A DNA stretch of 5,747 bases from Desulfobulbaceae bacterium (GTDB taxonomy: Bacteria > Desulfobacterota > Desulfobulbia > Desulfobulbales > Desulfocapsaceae): contig JAIRRG010000246.1 in the NCBI GenBank assembly GCA_031256095.1, positions 1 to 5,747 on the forward strand. Reading direction: 5' to 3'. Below are positions 1-4,884 of the stretch, one piece after another. Position 1 is the stretch's first letter; each line of letters opens with the position of its first letter. The notes under the pieces were generated by a model, which was given only the letters and a program-made list of their open reading frames with translations, made no database searches and was not told the origin of the DNA. The translations under genes and the position numbers were made by a program.

Positions 1-657
1 GCCACCTACCGTTCGAAAGTCGATCTGAATTTCAAAGGCAACGCCGCTCTGGACGCCAAACTGACTGCTGTTGGCGATGGTCTTGCCCCGGCTGGCACGG
101 ACATGTCTTTCTTAGCCCCTGGCTTCAATGCCGTTGTTACGAAGGGTAGGGTGACGGTGATTGCACCGGCGGTGGCGGCCCTGTCCACCGCCTATAATTG
201 GGACAAGTTTGTCCTTGAGCTGACCCTTGATGAGACTTTCTGGTCGTCATATCGCCAGCTTAACTTCAATTATGATCAATCAGCACCCGGAGGCGGAGCT
301 CTTGACCAGTATTTCGGCCCAGTCGAAAAGAACTGGAAAAACGCCGACGCCATCCGTCTGGGTTTCGAGTATAACGTAGTTAAACCGCTGACCCTAATGG
401 CCGGTATTTGCTACGAGGAAGGCGGGGCACCGGATAGCACCTTGGGATTTGAACTGCCGGATGCCGGCGCCTGGGTATTTTCGGTCGGCGCCCGTTACGC
501 GGTTACCGACCGCCTCGATGTCGGCGTTAGCGCTCTCCTTGATGTGATGAACAGCCGTACAGTGCCGGCAACCGCGAATAATACCCAAACGATTGACGGC
601 GAATTCAGTGGCGCCGATGCTCTGCTGATCACGGCTGGCATCCAGTATCGCTTTTAA
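1..657 (+). CDS. FadL/TodX-family outer-membrane transport protein, C-terminal part (5' end outside window)
   Basis: The frame is open from base 1 and ends at TAA 655-657, giving the last 218 residues of a protein whose family is usually about 400-450 residues. FadL-type proteins are 14-strand outer-membrane beta-barrels that let long-chain fatty acids, hydrocarbons or aromatics cross the outer membrane. Visible support: the YRSKV...L.G.A segment at fragment residues 3-16, a W-D/W-S strand pattern (67-86), the 'NWKNADAIRLGFEYN' block (111-125) typical of the FadL barrel, a 'LPDAG..VFSVGARY' block (152-166), alternating polar/hydrophobic strands, and a final strand ending in Tyr-Arg-Phe, the usual C-terminal barrel-assembly signal. 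An internal ATG at 103 is not the true start because the homologous pattern continues upstream of it. A terminator follows directly, so this looks like the end of a transcription unit. The substrate cannot be read from this half. Confidence 0.88.
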   Translation, partial: ATYRSKVDLNFKGNAALDAKLTAVGDGLAPAGTDMSFLAPGFNAVVTKGRVTVIAPAVAALSTAYNWDKFVLELTLDETFWSSYRQLNFNYDQSAPGGGALDQYFGPVEKNWKNADAIRLGFEYNVVKPLTLMAGICYEEGGAPDSTLGFELPDAGAWVFSVGARYAVTDRLDVGVSALLDVMNSRTVPATANNTQTIDGEFSGADALLITAGIQYRF

Positions 658-673
658 TCATTCCCGAGAATGA
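658..673 (+). other. Small inverted repeat just after the fadL-type stop codon
   Basis: TCATTC and GAATGA form a perfect 6-bp stem around a CCGA tetraloop, starting at the base after the TAA. It has no T-tract, so it is not a terminator by itself. It may protect the 3' end of the transcript or be chance; the stronger hairpin lies just downstream. Confidence 0.35.
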
Positions 674-686
674 GGCAAACGCCCAC

Positions 687-724
687 AACCGCGCCGCTTC
701 CCGCCTGGGACGGCGCGGTTTTGT
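687..724 (+). terminator. Rho-independent terminator of the FadL-family gene
   Basis: A perfect 10-bp GC-rich stem pairs AACCGCGCCG (687-696) with CGGCGCGGTT (711-720). Inside the 14-nt loop TCCC (699-702) can also pair with GGGA (707-710), extending the hairpin. The right arm runs into TTTTGTTT (719-726), the expected U-rich tail. It lies 30 nt after the FadL stop and 40 nt before the next start, so it separates the two genes. Confidence 0.85.
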
Positions 725-749
725 TTGGTTGCTGACACATCAACACCTG

Positions 750-756
750 AAAGGAG
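750..756 (+). promoter_or_regulatory. Ribosome binding site that sets the start of the chalcone-isomerase-like gene
   Basis: AAAGGAG lies 7 nt before ATG 764. The longer alternative start, TTG at 725, has no such site, lies in the terminator tail, and would place 13 residues ahead of the signal peptide. This selects 764. Confidence 0.85.
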
Positions 757-763
757 CCAAAAA

Positions 764-1342
764 ATGGATCGGAAGATATTTTTTATTGTTATGATTTTGG
801 CCTTCCTGGCCGCTCCAGCCCTGGCCGAAACCAGGACGGTCGAGGTCGTCGGCGTCAAATTTCCCACGGAAAAAGTGGTTGCGGGCAAGACGCTGAAACT
901 GAACGGCGTCTCCTATCTGAAAAAATTCGGTTTCATCAAGGTCTACGCCGCCGGGCTGTATCTGGAACAGCCTAGCCACGAGCCGGAAACGATCATCTCC
1001 TCCAAACAGGTGAAACATCTGTGGCACCATTATTTGACCGATAAAGCGACGGCAAAAAAATTGCACGACGGCTTTATCGAGCAAATGGAAGAAACCAACC
1101 CCAAGGCCCTGATCGAGGCCAATCGCAAAGACATTGAACGCTACGCTTCCTGGCTGGATAAAGATGCGGCGCCGGGGCTGACTTCCGAAGCCACCTATGT
1201 TCCAGGTAAAGGGCTGACCCTCATCTATCAGGGGCAGGAGCGGGGAACCATCCCTGGCGACGTTTTTGCTGAAATGTATTTCCGTGGCTACGTCGGAGAA
1301 AAGGCCGATACAACAGTCCGTGAGGGTTTGCTGGGCAAGTAG
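764..1342 (+). CDS. Secreted chalcone-isomerase-like domain protein (Chalcone_3 type)
   Basis: The product is 192 residues with a Sec signal peptide: MDRK, a hydrophobic core (about 5-18), and a cleavage site after Ala-Leu-Ala (19-21). The mature protein is therefore periplasmic, about 171 residues. It shows the bacterial chalcone-isomerase-fold pattern: V.GVKFP (28-34), L.LNG (44-48), FGFIKVYAAGLYLE (55-68), a middle helical part rich in charged residues (92-132), TYVPGKGLTLIY (144-155), GTIPGD.FA..YFR..VG (161-178), and a final LLGK. These proteins are not thought to make flavonoids. Related CHI-fold proteins in eukaryotes bind fatty acids, so ligand binding is possible but unproven. The start at 764 is fixed by AAAGGAG 7 nt upstream. 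A terminator separates it from the FadL-family gene; I see no convincing promoter of its own. It lies 110 nt before the dehydrogenase pair. Confidence 0.85.
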   Translation: MDRKIFFIVMILAFLAAPALAETRTVEVVGVKFPTEKVVAGKTLKLNGVSYLKKFGFIKVYAAGLYLEQPSHEPETIISSKQVKHLWHHYLTDKATAKKLHDGFIEQMEETNPKALIEANRKDIERYASWLDKDAAPGLTSEATYVPGKGLTLIYQGQERGTIPGDVFAEMYFRGYVGEKADTTVREGLLGK

Positions 1343-1437
1343 CTATCGTTTTTCCCGTTCGTTTTTAGAAGCTGATCGCTGAAGCCGCGGTCATCTCTAA
1401 ATTGACGGCTGATTGTTCCTGCTCAATGCCGATGCCA

Positions 1438-1444
1438 AGAGGAG
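1438..1444 (+). promoter_or_regulatory. Ribosome binding site that sets the start of the alcohol dehydrogenase
   Basis: AGAGGAG lies 8 nt before ATG 1453. Earlier in-frame starts (TTG 1402, ATG 1426, ATG 1432) overlap or precede this site and lack their own, and the extra residues they add do not look like the family. This supports 1453. Confidence 0.8.
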
Positions 1445-1452
1445 TTATTGTC

Positions 1453-2646
1453 ATGTACAAGCTGTATTGCCGGGCGTACCAATTGGTTTTCCGCTGCGCC
1501 ACTCCTTTTTTGCCGTGGAGGCGACCGGAACTCTTAAAGGATTTTATGTCCGTGGCAAGGCTTTTGCAGGCAAAGGCCATACAATCCGCTCTGGTGGTAA
1601 CGGACGCCGGGTTGGTGACGCTGGGACTGCACGCGAGATTGCTGACCGCCCTTGACAGCGCCGGTGTGCGTTGCGCATTGTATGATAAAACGGCGCAAAA
1701 CCCGACGATAGAAAACATTGAGGAGGCGCTGGCACTCTACAAACGGGAGGGTTGTACCGCCATCATCGCCCTCGGCGGCGGATCGCCCATGGACTGCGCC
1801 AAAGGCGTCGGCGCCAGGGCGGCGCGTCCGCGCAAGACTATTACGCAAATGCGCGGGCTGCTCAAGGTACTGAAAAAAATACCGCTACTCATCGCCATTC
1901 CCACCACGGCGGGCACTGGCAGCGAAACTACAGTGGCGGCCATCATCACCGATAGCGCCACCCACGAGAAATACGCTGTAAACGACCCGGTGTTAATCCC
2001 GCACTATGCCTTGCTGGAGCCGAGCCTGACCGTCGGCTTACCGCCGCATATCACCGCCTGGACCGGCATGGACGCCCTCTGCCACGCTGTGGAGGCGTAT
2101 ATCAACCGCAGTAACATGCGGCAGACTCGGCTGGACGCCCTGAAAGCGACAGAGCTGATTTTTCAAAATCTTTCGCTGGCATTTTCCAATGGGCAGGATC
2201 TCTCGGCGCGGAAGAACATGCAAACCGCCGCCTTTCTGGCGGGAGCGGCCTTCACCCGCGCCTACGTCGGCAACATCCACGCGGTGGCGCACACGCTTGG
2301 TGGGCAGTATGGCACTCAGCACGGCCTGGCCAACTCCGTGATCATGCCCTATGTGCTGGAAATGTACGGACAAGAAATCGATAAGCCTTTGTCCGAACTG
2401 GCGGCAGCCGCCGGAATTGCTCAGCCGTCAGCTTCCAGCCAGGAGAATGCCGCAAAGTTCATCGCCGCCATACGGGCTATGAACGCCGGCATGGGCATAC
2501 CGGATAAGCTCGCCGATTTGCGAGAGAAAGATATCCCCAAATTGGCGGCTCGCGCTTTGCGTGAGGCAAACCCACTGTATCCGGTGCCGGTCATTTTCGG
2601 GAAGACGGAAATGGAGAAGGTATATTATAGTCTATTGAGAGGCTGA
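1453..2646 (+). CDS. Iron-containing (group III) alcohol dehydrogenase
   Basis: The product is 397 residues, normal for the Fe-ADH family (about 380-400), which interconverts alcohols and aldehydes with NAD(P)(H). The N-terminal dinucleotide-binding domain carries GGGSPMDCAK (108-117) and PTTAGTGSE (150-158). The helical metal domain carries the full ligand set expected from E. coli FucO: Asp207 and His211 in 'GMDALCHAVEAY', His276 in 'IHAVAHTLGG', and His290 in 'TQHG'. His280, also conserved, lies in between. Nothing essential is missing, so the enzyme should be active; Fe2+ or Zn2+ could be the metal. A short N-terminal extension of about 30 residues (MYKLYCRAYQ...PWRRPELL) precedes the core and contains no clear signal peptide, so a cytoplasmic site is expected. 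The next gene starts 2 nt after its TGA, pointing to translational coupling with the aldehyde dehydrogenase. Substrate is unknown; the family includes short-diol and longer-chain alcohol enzymes. Confidence 0.93.
   Translation: MYKLYCRAYQLVFRCATPFLPWRRPELLKDFMSVARLLQAKAIQSALVVTDAGLVTLGLHARLLTALDSAGVRCALYDKTAQNPTIENIEEALALYKREGCTAIIALGGGSPMDCAKGVGARAARPRKTITQMRGLLKVLKKIPLLIAIPTTAGTGSETTVAAIITDSATHEKYAVNDPVLIPHYALLEPSLTVGLPPHITAWTGMDALCHAVEAYINRSNMRQTRLDALKATELIFQNLSLAFSNGQDLSARKNMQTAAFLAGAAFTRAYVGNIHAVAHTLGGQYGTQHGLANSVIMPYVLEMYGQEIDKPLSELAAAAGIAQPSASSQENAAKFIAAIRAMNAGMGIPDKLADLREKDIPKLAARALREANPLYPVPVIFGKTEMEKVYYSLLRG
2637..2642 (+). promoter_or_regulatory. Ribosome binding site for the aldehyde dehydrogenase inside the alcohol dehydrogenase end
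   Basis: GAGAGG sits within the last codons of the upstream gene, 6 nt before ATG 2649. Ribosomes ending at TGA 2644-2646 finish on top of this start region, which fits coupled translation. Confidence 0.65.
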
Positions 2647-2648
2647 TC

Positions 2649-4016
2649 ATGGCTGATTTTTCCTCTATTCTGCAAGAACAGCGGGCCCTTTTCGCCACCG
2701 GACGCACGAAAGACGTCGGCTTTCGCGCTCAATCCCTGCAAAAACTGGGTGATTGGATACGCGGTCACGACAACGACATCATGGCCGCTCTGAAAACCGA
2801 CTTAAACAAGTCTCCCTTTGAGGCGTATGCGACGGAAGTCGGTACTACGCTGGACGAATTGCGGTACACGCGTAGGCATATCCGCTGCTGGAGCCGCCCC
2901 AAATTCACTCTTTCCAACCTGAAAAACTTTCCGTCGTTTGGCCGGATCTATCCGGAACCCTATGGCGTGGCGCTGATCATGTCGCCCTGGAATTATCCCT
3001 TTATGCTGACGGCGGCGCCGCTCATTGCCGCCGTCACCGCCGGCAACTGCGCCGTTGTCAAGTCTTCGGCCTATTCCCCGGCCACGTCGTCGCTGATTGC
3101 ACGGATGTGCTCCGAAGTTTTTGCCCCGGGCCATGTCGCCGTCGTGGCCGGTGGCCGCGAGGAGAACCAGGCGCTCTTGGACCAGCGCTTTGACAAAATT
3201 TTGTTTACCGGCAGTACGGCTGTCGGGCGGATGGTCATGCAGGCGGCGTCGAAATATCTGACGCCCGTCACTCTGGAACTGGGCGGCAAAAGCCCCTGTA
3301 TCGTCGATGAGAGCGCCAATTTGCAGTTGGCGGCCAAACGAATTGTCTGGGGAAAGTTGATTAACGCCGGACAAACCTGCGTGGCGCCAGATTACCTGCT
3401 CGTCCATCATTCCGTTAAGAAAAAGCTGCTCAACGAATTGACCGTGGCCATCAGGACGCAGTATGGCGAGCGCCCGCTGGCAAACGAGAGCTATCCTAGA
3501 ATCGTCAATGATAAGCATTTCCGCCGCCTTCTCTCTCTGATTGCAAACGAAAAGACCATCCTTGGCGGCGGCTCCGATCCGGCGGTGTTAAAAATCGAAC
3601 CGACGCTGCTGGACGATGTGTCCTGGGAAGCGCCGATCATGGGCGAGGAGATATTTGGACCGATTTTACCCGTGTTGACGTATACCACAAAAGAGGAAGT
3701 GGTGGAGCGCATCAGCGCCCGCCCGAAGCCCTTGGCCTTCTATCTGTTTACGGAGCAAAAAGAAGCGGAACGGTATTTTTTACGCAATGTCTCCTTTGGC
3801 GGCGGCTGTATGAACGACACCATCGTCCATCTGTCGGTTCCTTGCCTGCCGTTCGGCGGCGTCGGCGACAGCGGTATGGGCAGCTATCATGGCAAGGCCG
3901 GCTTCGACGCCTTTACGCATTACAAGAGCGTATTGCATAAATCCCGGCGCATCGACGTGCCTTTGCGTTACCCGCCGTACACCGATTTGGCGCTGAAGCT
4001 GATAAAGAAGCTTTGA
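2649..4016 (+). CDS. Class-3 (ALDH3-like) NAD(P)-dependent aldehyde dehydrogenase
   Basis: The product is 455 residues, typical of ALDH3 enzymes, which lack the longer N-terminal tail of ALDH1/2 and oxidise medium- to long-chain or aromatic aldehydes to acids. Landmarks in order: SPWNYPF with the oxyanion Asn114, VVK with the cofactor Lys137, FTGSTAVG (186-193), LELGGKSPCIVD with Glu210, GQTCVAPDY with the catalytic nucleophile Cys244, EEIFGP with Glu334 and Phe336, and the C-terminal LPFGGVGDSGMGSYHGKAGF block (400-419), which in ALDH3 lines the substrate tunnel. The match to mammalian ALDH3A1 runs to the RYPPY motif (440-444). One small difference is VVKSSAYSP, where many ALDHs have VxKPSE. 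The end (DLALKLIKKL) is amphipathic and might touch a membrane, but it is no real anchor. Paired with the alcohol dehydrogenase 2 nt upstream, it likely completes alcohol to aldehyde to acid oxidation in the cytoplasm. Confidence 0.93.
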   Translation: MADFSSILQEQRALFATGRTKDVGFRAQSLQKLGDWIRGHDNDIMAALKTDLNKSPFEAYATEVGTTLDELRYTRRHIRCWSRPKFTLSNLKNFPSFGRIYPEPYGVALIMSPWNYPFMLTAAPLIAAVTAGNCAVVKSSAYSPATSSLIARMCSEVFAPGHVAVVAGGREENQALLDQRFDKILFTGSTAVGRMVMQAASKYLTPVTLELGGKSPCIVDESANLQLAAKRIVWGKLINAGQTCVAPDYLLVHHSVKKKLLNELTVAIRTQYGERPLANESYPRIVNDKHFRRLLSLIANEKTILGGGSDPAVLKIEPTLLDDVSWEAPIMGEEIFGPILPVLTYTTKEEVVERISARPKPLAFYLFTEQKEAERYFLRNVSFGGGCMNDTIVHLSVPCLPFGGVGDSGMGSYHGKAGFDAFTHYKSVLHKSRRIDVPLRYPPYTDLALKLIKKL

Positions 4017-4026
4017 CAGAAACGAT

Positions 4027-4057
4027 GATGGGTTTCACTTCGCTCTACCCATCCTAC
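4027..4057 (-). repeat. REP-like palindromic element
   Basis: GATGGGT (4027-4033) and ACCCATC (4047-4053) form a perfect 7-bp stem around a 13-nt loop. Read on the minus strand, the stem is directly preceded by GTAG (complement of CTAC 4054-4057), the tetranucleotide that marks REP elements mobilised by RAYT (TnpA-REP) transposases. From memory, very similar GATGGGT-loop-ACCCATC units are widespread between genes in proteobacteria. Only one copy is in this window, so its repeat status here rests on the structure and on general knowledge. Confidence 0.5.
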
Positions 4058-4178
4058 CGCGCTGGCGGCGTTGCGGAGCACTTCGATCGAATGCATAATG
4101 GCCGAAACCACGGCGAATGCCGAGACTGTGTTGCCGCGCCTGAACGGGCGGCAGGTCTTGCAGACGGCGATTGAATAA
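4029..4178 (+). pseudogene. Possible short coding remnant, unrecognised
   Basis: The frame from 4029 to TAA 4176-4178 is open for 49 codons, with an in-frame ATG at 4098 giving 26 residues (MAETTANAETVLPRLNGRQV...). No ribosome site precedes the ATG and the frame starts inside the REP-like palindrome. The 'LPRLNGRQVLQTAIE' ending looks protein-like and GC-rich, so it may be the tail of a broken gene, such as a mobile-element protein, but I recognise no family. It may equally be chance. Confidence 0.2.
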
Positions 4179-4199
4179 TTGTGGTCTGTCCCCTAATAT
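4171..4199 (+). promoter_or_regulatory. Candidate sigma-70-type promoter reading into the cassette
   Basis: TTGAAT (4171-4176; 4 of 6 to TTGACA) and TAATAT (4194-4199; 4 of 6 to TATAAT) are exactly 17 nt apart. Transcription would start near 4206, at the left edge of the attC half-site, about 30 nt before the cassette ORF. Integron cassettes usually lack promoters, so this would matter if real. Each box is only a moderate match. Confidence 0.35.
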
Positions 4200-4205
4200 T
4201 GCTTT

Positions 4206-4230
4206 GCGCCGGTTATCTTGTCAGTTAGGC
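4206..4230 (+). repeat. Right half of a truncated attC site (L' and R' boxes only)
   Basis: These 25 bases match 4787-4811 of the intact attC at 24 of 25 positions (4223 A against C) and end in the R' core GTTAGGC (4224-4230). The match stops abruptly on both sides. To the left, no AAC-CGG L'' arm and no RYYYAAC box lies at the right distance, so the left half has been lost or replaced. Because similarity extends 18 nt left of the core, this is an attC remnant and not an attI site. Confidence 0.75.
4227..4229 (+). promoter_or_regulatory. SD-like AGG supplied by the attC core site
   Basis: The only purine stretch resembling a ribosome site before ATG 4237 is the AGG within GTTAGGC, at a 7-nt spacing. 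The recombination core would thus double as part of the translation signal. Weak by base pairing, so translation may be inefficient. Confidence 0.35.
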
Positions 4231-4236
4231 TTAAAA

Positions 4237-4710
4237 ATGACACCACTCGCGATCATCAAGTACATAGTCGAGCATTTGCAGGGCACAACATACGAGCCGT
4301 GGGTAAATGCGCTGCTTTTTATGCTTCTATTCACGGCCATACTCGCTGCGATCATGTTTCTGCTTGGCAAAGGTGGTCGCAAACTCGTTTCAAACGCGGC
4401 GGCGGCGGTAACCGAGAAGCTCAAGAATCGTCGTGGTTTTGCTCCCGAGTGGGAGCAATTCCGCCTGCGCGTTGAGCCGTACGTTGATATGGGGAGTTCC
4501 ATTTACTTCGCGTTTGTAGGACTTTACTCAGCATTGCTCGTTGGGATTGCTGCTGTCCTAGCAATGCACAAGGCTCCAGTTTGGGCGCTGCTTGTTTGTA
4601 TGGTGTGGGTATTGGCTAGCTTCTTTTATATGCGCATAAACTTGGAGGCAGCCTCATGGGCTTATCACAAAATAAAGTCTCGCAAGAAAATCGGGGTCAA
4701 ACCCCTGTAA
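4237..4710 (+). CDS. Cassette-encoded small membrane protein, unknown function
   Basis: The product is 157 residues and I recognise no family. Three hydrophobic stretches are likely membrane segments: about 23-43 (VNALLFMLLFTAILAAIMFLL), about 88-110 (SIYFAFVGLYSALLVGIAAVLAM) and about 114-132 (PVWALLVCMVWVLASFFYM). Between the first two lies a basic/charged loop of about 45 residues (GRKL...EKLKNRRGFAPEWEQFRLRVEPYVD), and the tail is basic (KIKSRKKIGVK). By the positive-inside rule the loop and the tail would face the cytoplasm if the first helix runs outside to inside. The in-frame TTG at 4171 would read through the attC half-site and is rejected; ATG 4237 lies 7 nt after the core, as in most cassettes. 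No catalytic motif is seen. Function is unknown: many cassette genes are orphans or defence/toxin genes, but nothing here proves that. Confidence 0.75.
   Translation: MTPLAIIKYIVEHLQGTTYEPWVNALLFMLLFTAILAAIMFLLGKGGRKLVSNAAAAVTEKLKNRRGFAPEWEQFRLRVEPYVDMGSSIYFAFVGLYSALLVGIAAVLAMHKAPVWALLVCMVWVLASFFYMRINLEAASWAYHKIKSRKKIGVKPL
4693..4705 (+). other. GGGGT-CAA-ACCCC inverted repeat at the end of the cassette ORF
   Basis: A perfect 5-bp GC-rich stem with a 3-nt loop encodes the final Gly-Val-Lys-Pro residues. A T6 run (4715-4720) lies 9 nt after the stem, too far for a standard terminator, though it may slow transcription or protect the 3' end. Confidence 0.35.
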
Positions 4711-4751
4711 CGCATTTTTTAAGGTAGGCAAGGTCGTGATTCTTGTCTAGC

Positions 4752-4811
4752 ACCTAACTCTGCATTCAACGCGGACGCGCTAAAGCGCGCCGGTTATCTT
4801 GTCCGTTAGGC
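4752..4811 (+). other. Complete attC recombination site (60 bp, '59-base element')
   Basis: The R'' box ACCTAAC (4752-4758, RYYYAAC) and the R' box GTTAGGC (4805-4811, GTTRRRY) pair at 6 of 7 positions. Inside, the L arms pair as AAC (4768-4770) with GTT (4793-4795) and CGG (4772-4774) with CCG (4790-4792), leaving G4771 extrahelical. A4775 is a second extrahelical base. CGCGC (4776-4780) and GCGCG (4785-4789) close a TAAA loop. The unpaired spacers between R and L boxes are both 9 nt. This is the full architecture that the integron integrase recognises on the folded bottom strand, so the site looks functional. It marks the 3' end of the cassette. Confidence 0.9.
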
Positions 4812-4884
4812 GACGCTGCAAGGAAGCCACGCATTTTCAAGTCTATGCCAATAACGACGCACACCATGTTCCGAAGGGCTCTCG
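4812..4884 (+). other. Leader between attC and the SDR gene
   Basis: 73 nt without a gene. It holds GAAGGG (4873-4878), a reasonable ribosome site 6 nt before ATG 4885. An ATG at 4845 in another frame opens only 16 codons and overlaps the SDR start; it could be a chance ORF. I see no clear promoter. Confidence 0.5.

Larger units (their letters stand above)
4017..4236. other. Junction region between the dehydrogenase operon and the integron cassette
   Basis: About 220 nt without a confident gene. It contains a REP-like palindrome (4027-4057), a short open frame that may be a coding remnant (4029-4178), a GTGGTCTGTCCCC tract (4181-4193), a promoter-like pair (4171-4199) and half of an attC (4206-4230). 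No T-tailed hairpin follows the aldehyde dehydrogenase stop, so I cannot point to a terminator for the operon. Confidence 0.6.
4225..4805 (+). mobile_element. Integron gene cassette
   Basis: The unit runs from the TTAGGC following the cleavable G of the first core site (G4224) to the G of the second (G4805), 581 bp, the usual cassette size. It holds a single ORF reading towards its attC, starting 7 nt after the core, with a 41-nt gap between stop codon and attC, all typical of cassettes. Its base composition is visibly lower in GC (about 42-52 % in the lines I counted) than the genes on both sides (about 60 %). Integron integrase cuts between G and TTRRRY in the folded bottom strand. No intI gene lies within the window. 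Confidence 0.85.

Noticed and set aside
740..1084. Minus-strand open frame opposite the chalcone-isomerase-like gene
   Set aside because: The plus-strand gene has a ribosome site, signal peptide and family pattern; the antisense frame has none of these.
1402..1430. TTGACG at 1402 as the -35 box of a promoter for the alcohol dehydrogenase
   Set aside because: No acceptable -10 box lies 16-18 nt downstream; the best candidates match poorly.
2802..3518. 238-codon open frame on the minus strand inside the aldehyde dehydrogenase
   Set aside because: It is an antisense shadow of a fully conserved ALDH3 gene in GC-rich DNA; its translation is Arg/Gly/Gln-rich and shows no family pattern.
4224..4230. 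First core site as an attI integron primary site
   Set aside because: Similarity to the intact attC reaches 18 nt left of the core, which attI sites would not share, and no integrase gene lies beside it.
4171..4236. TTG 4171 as the start of the cassette ORF
   Set aside because: It would translate through the attC half-site and the promoter-like boxes, has no ribosome site, and cassette genes normally begin just after the core.
4693..4720. Cassette terminator from the GGGGT/ACCCC hairpin plus T6
   Set aside because: The stem is only 5 bp and the T-run starts 9 nt after it, too far for standard intrinsic termination.
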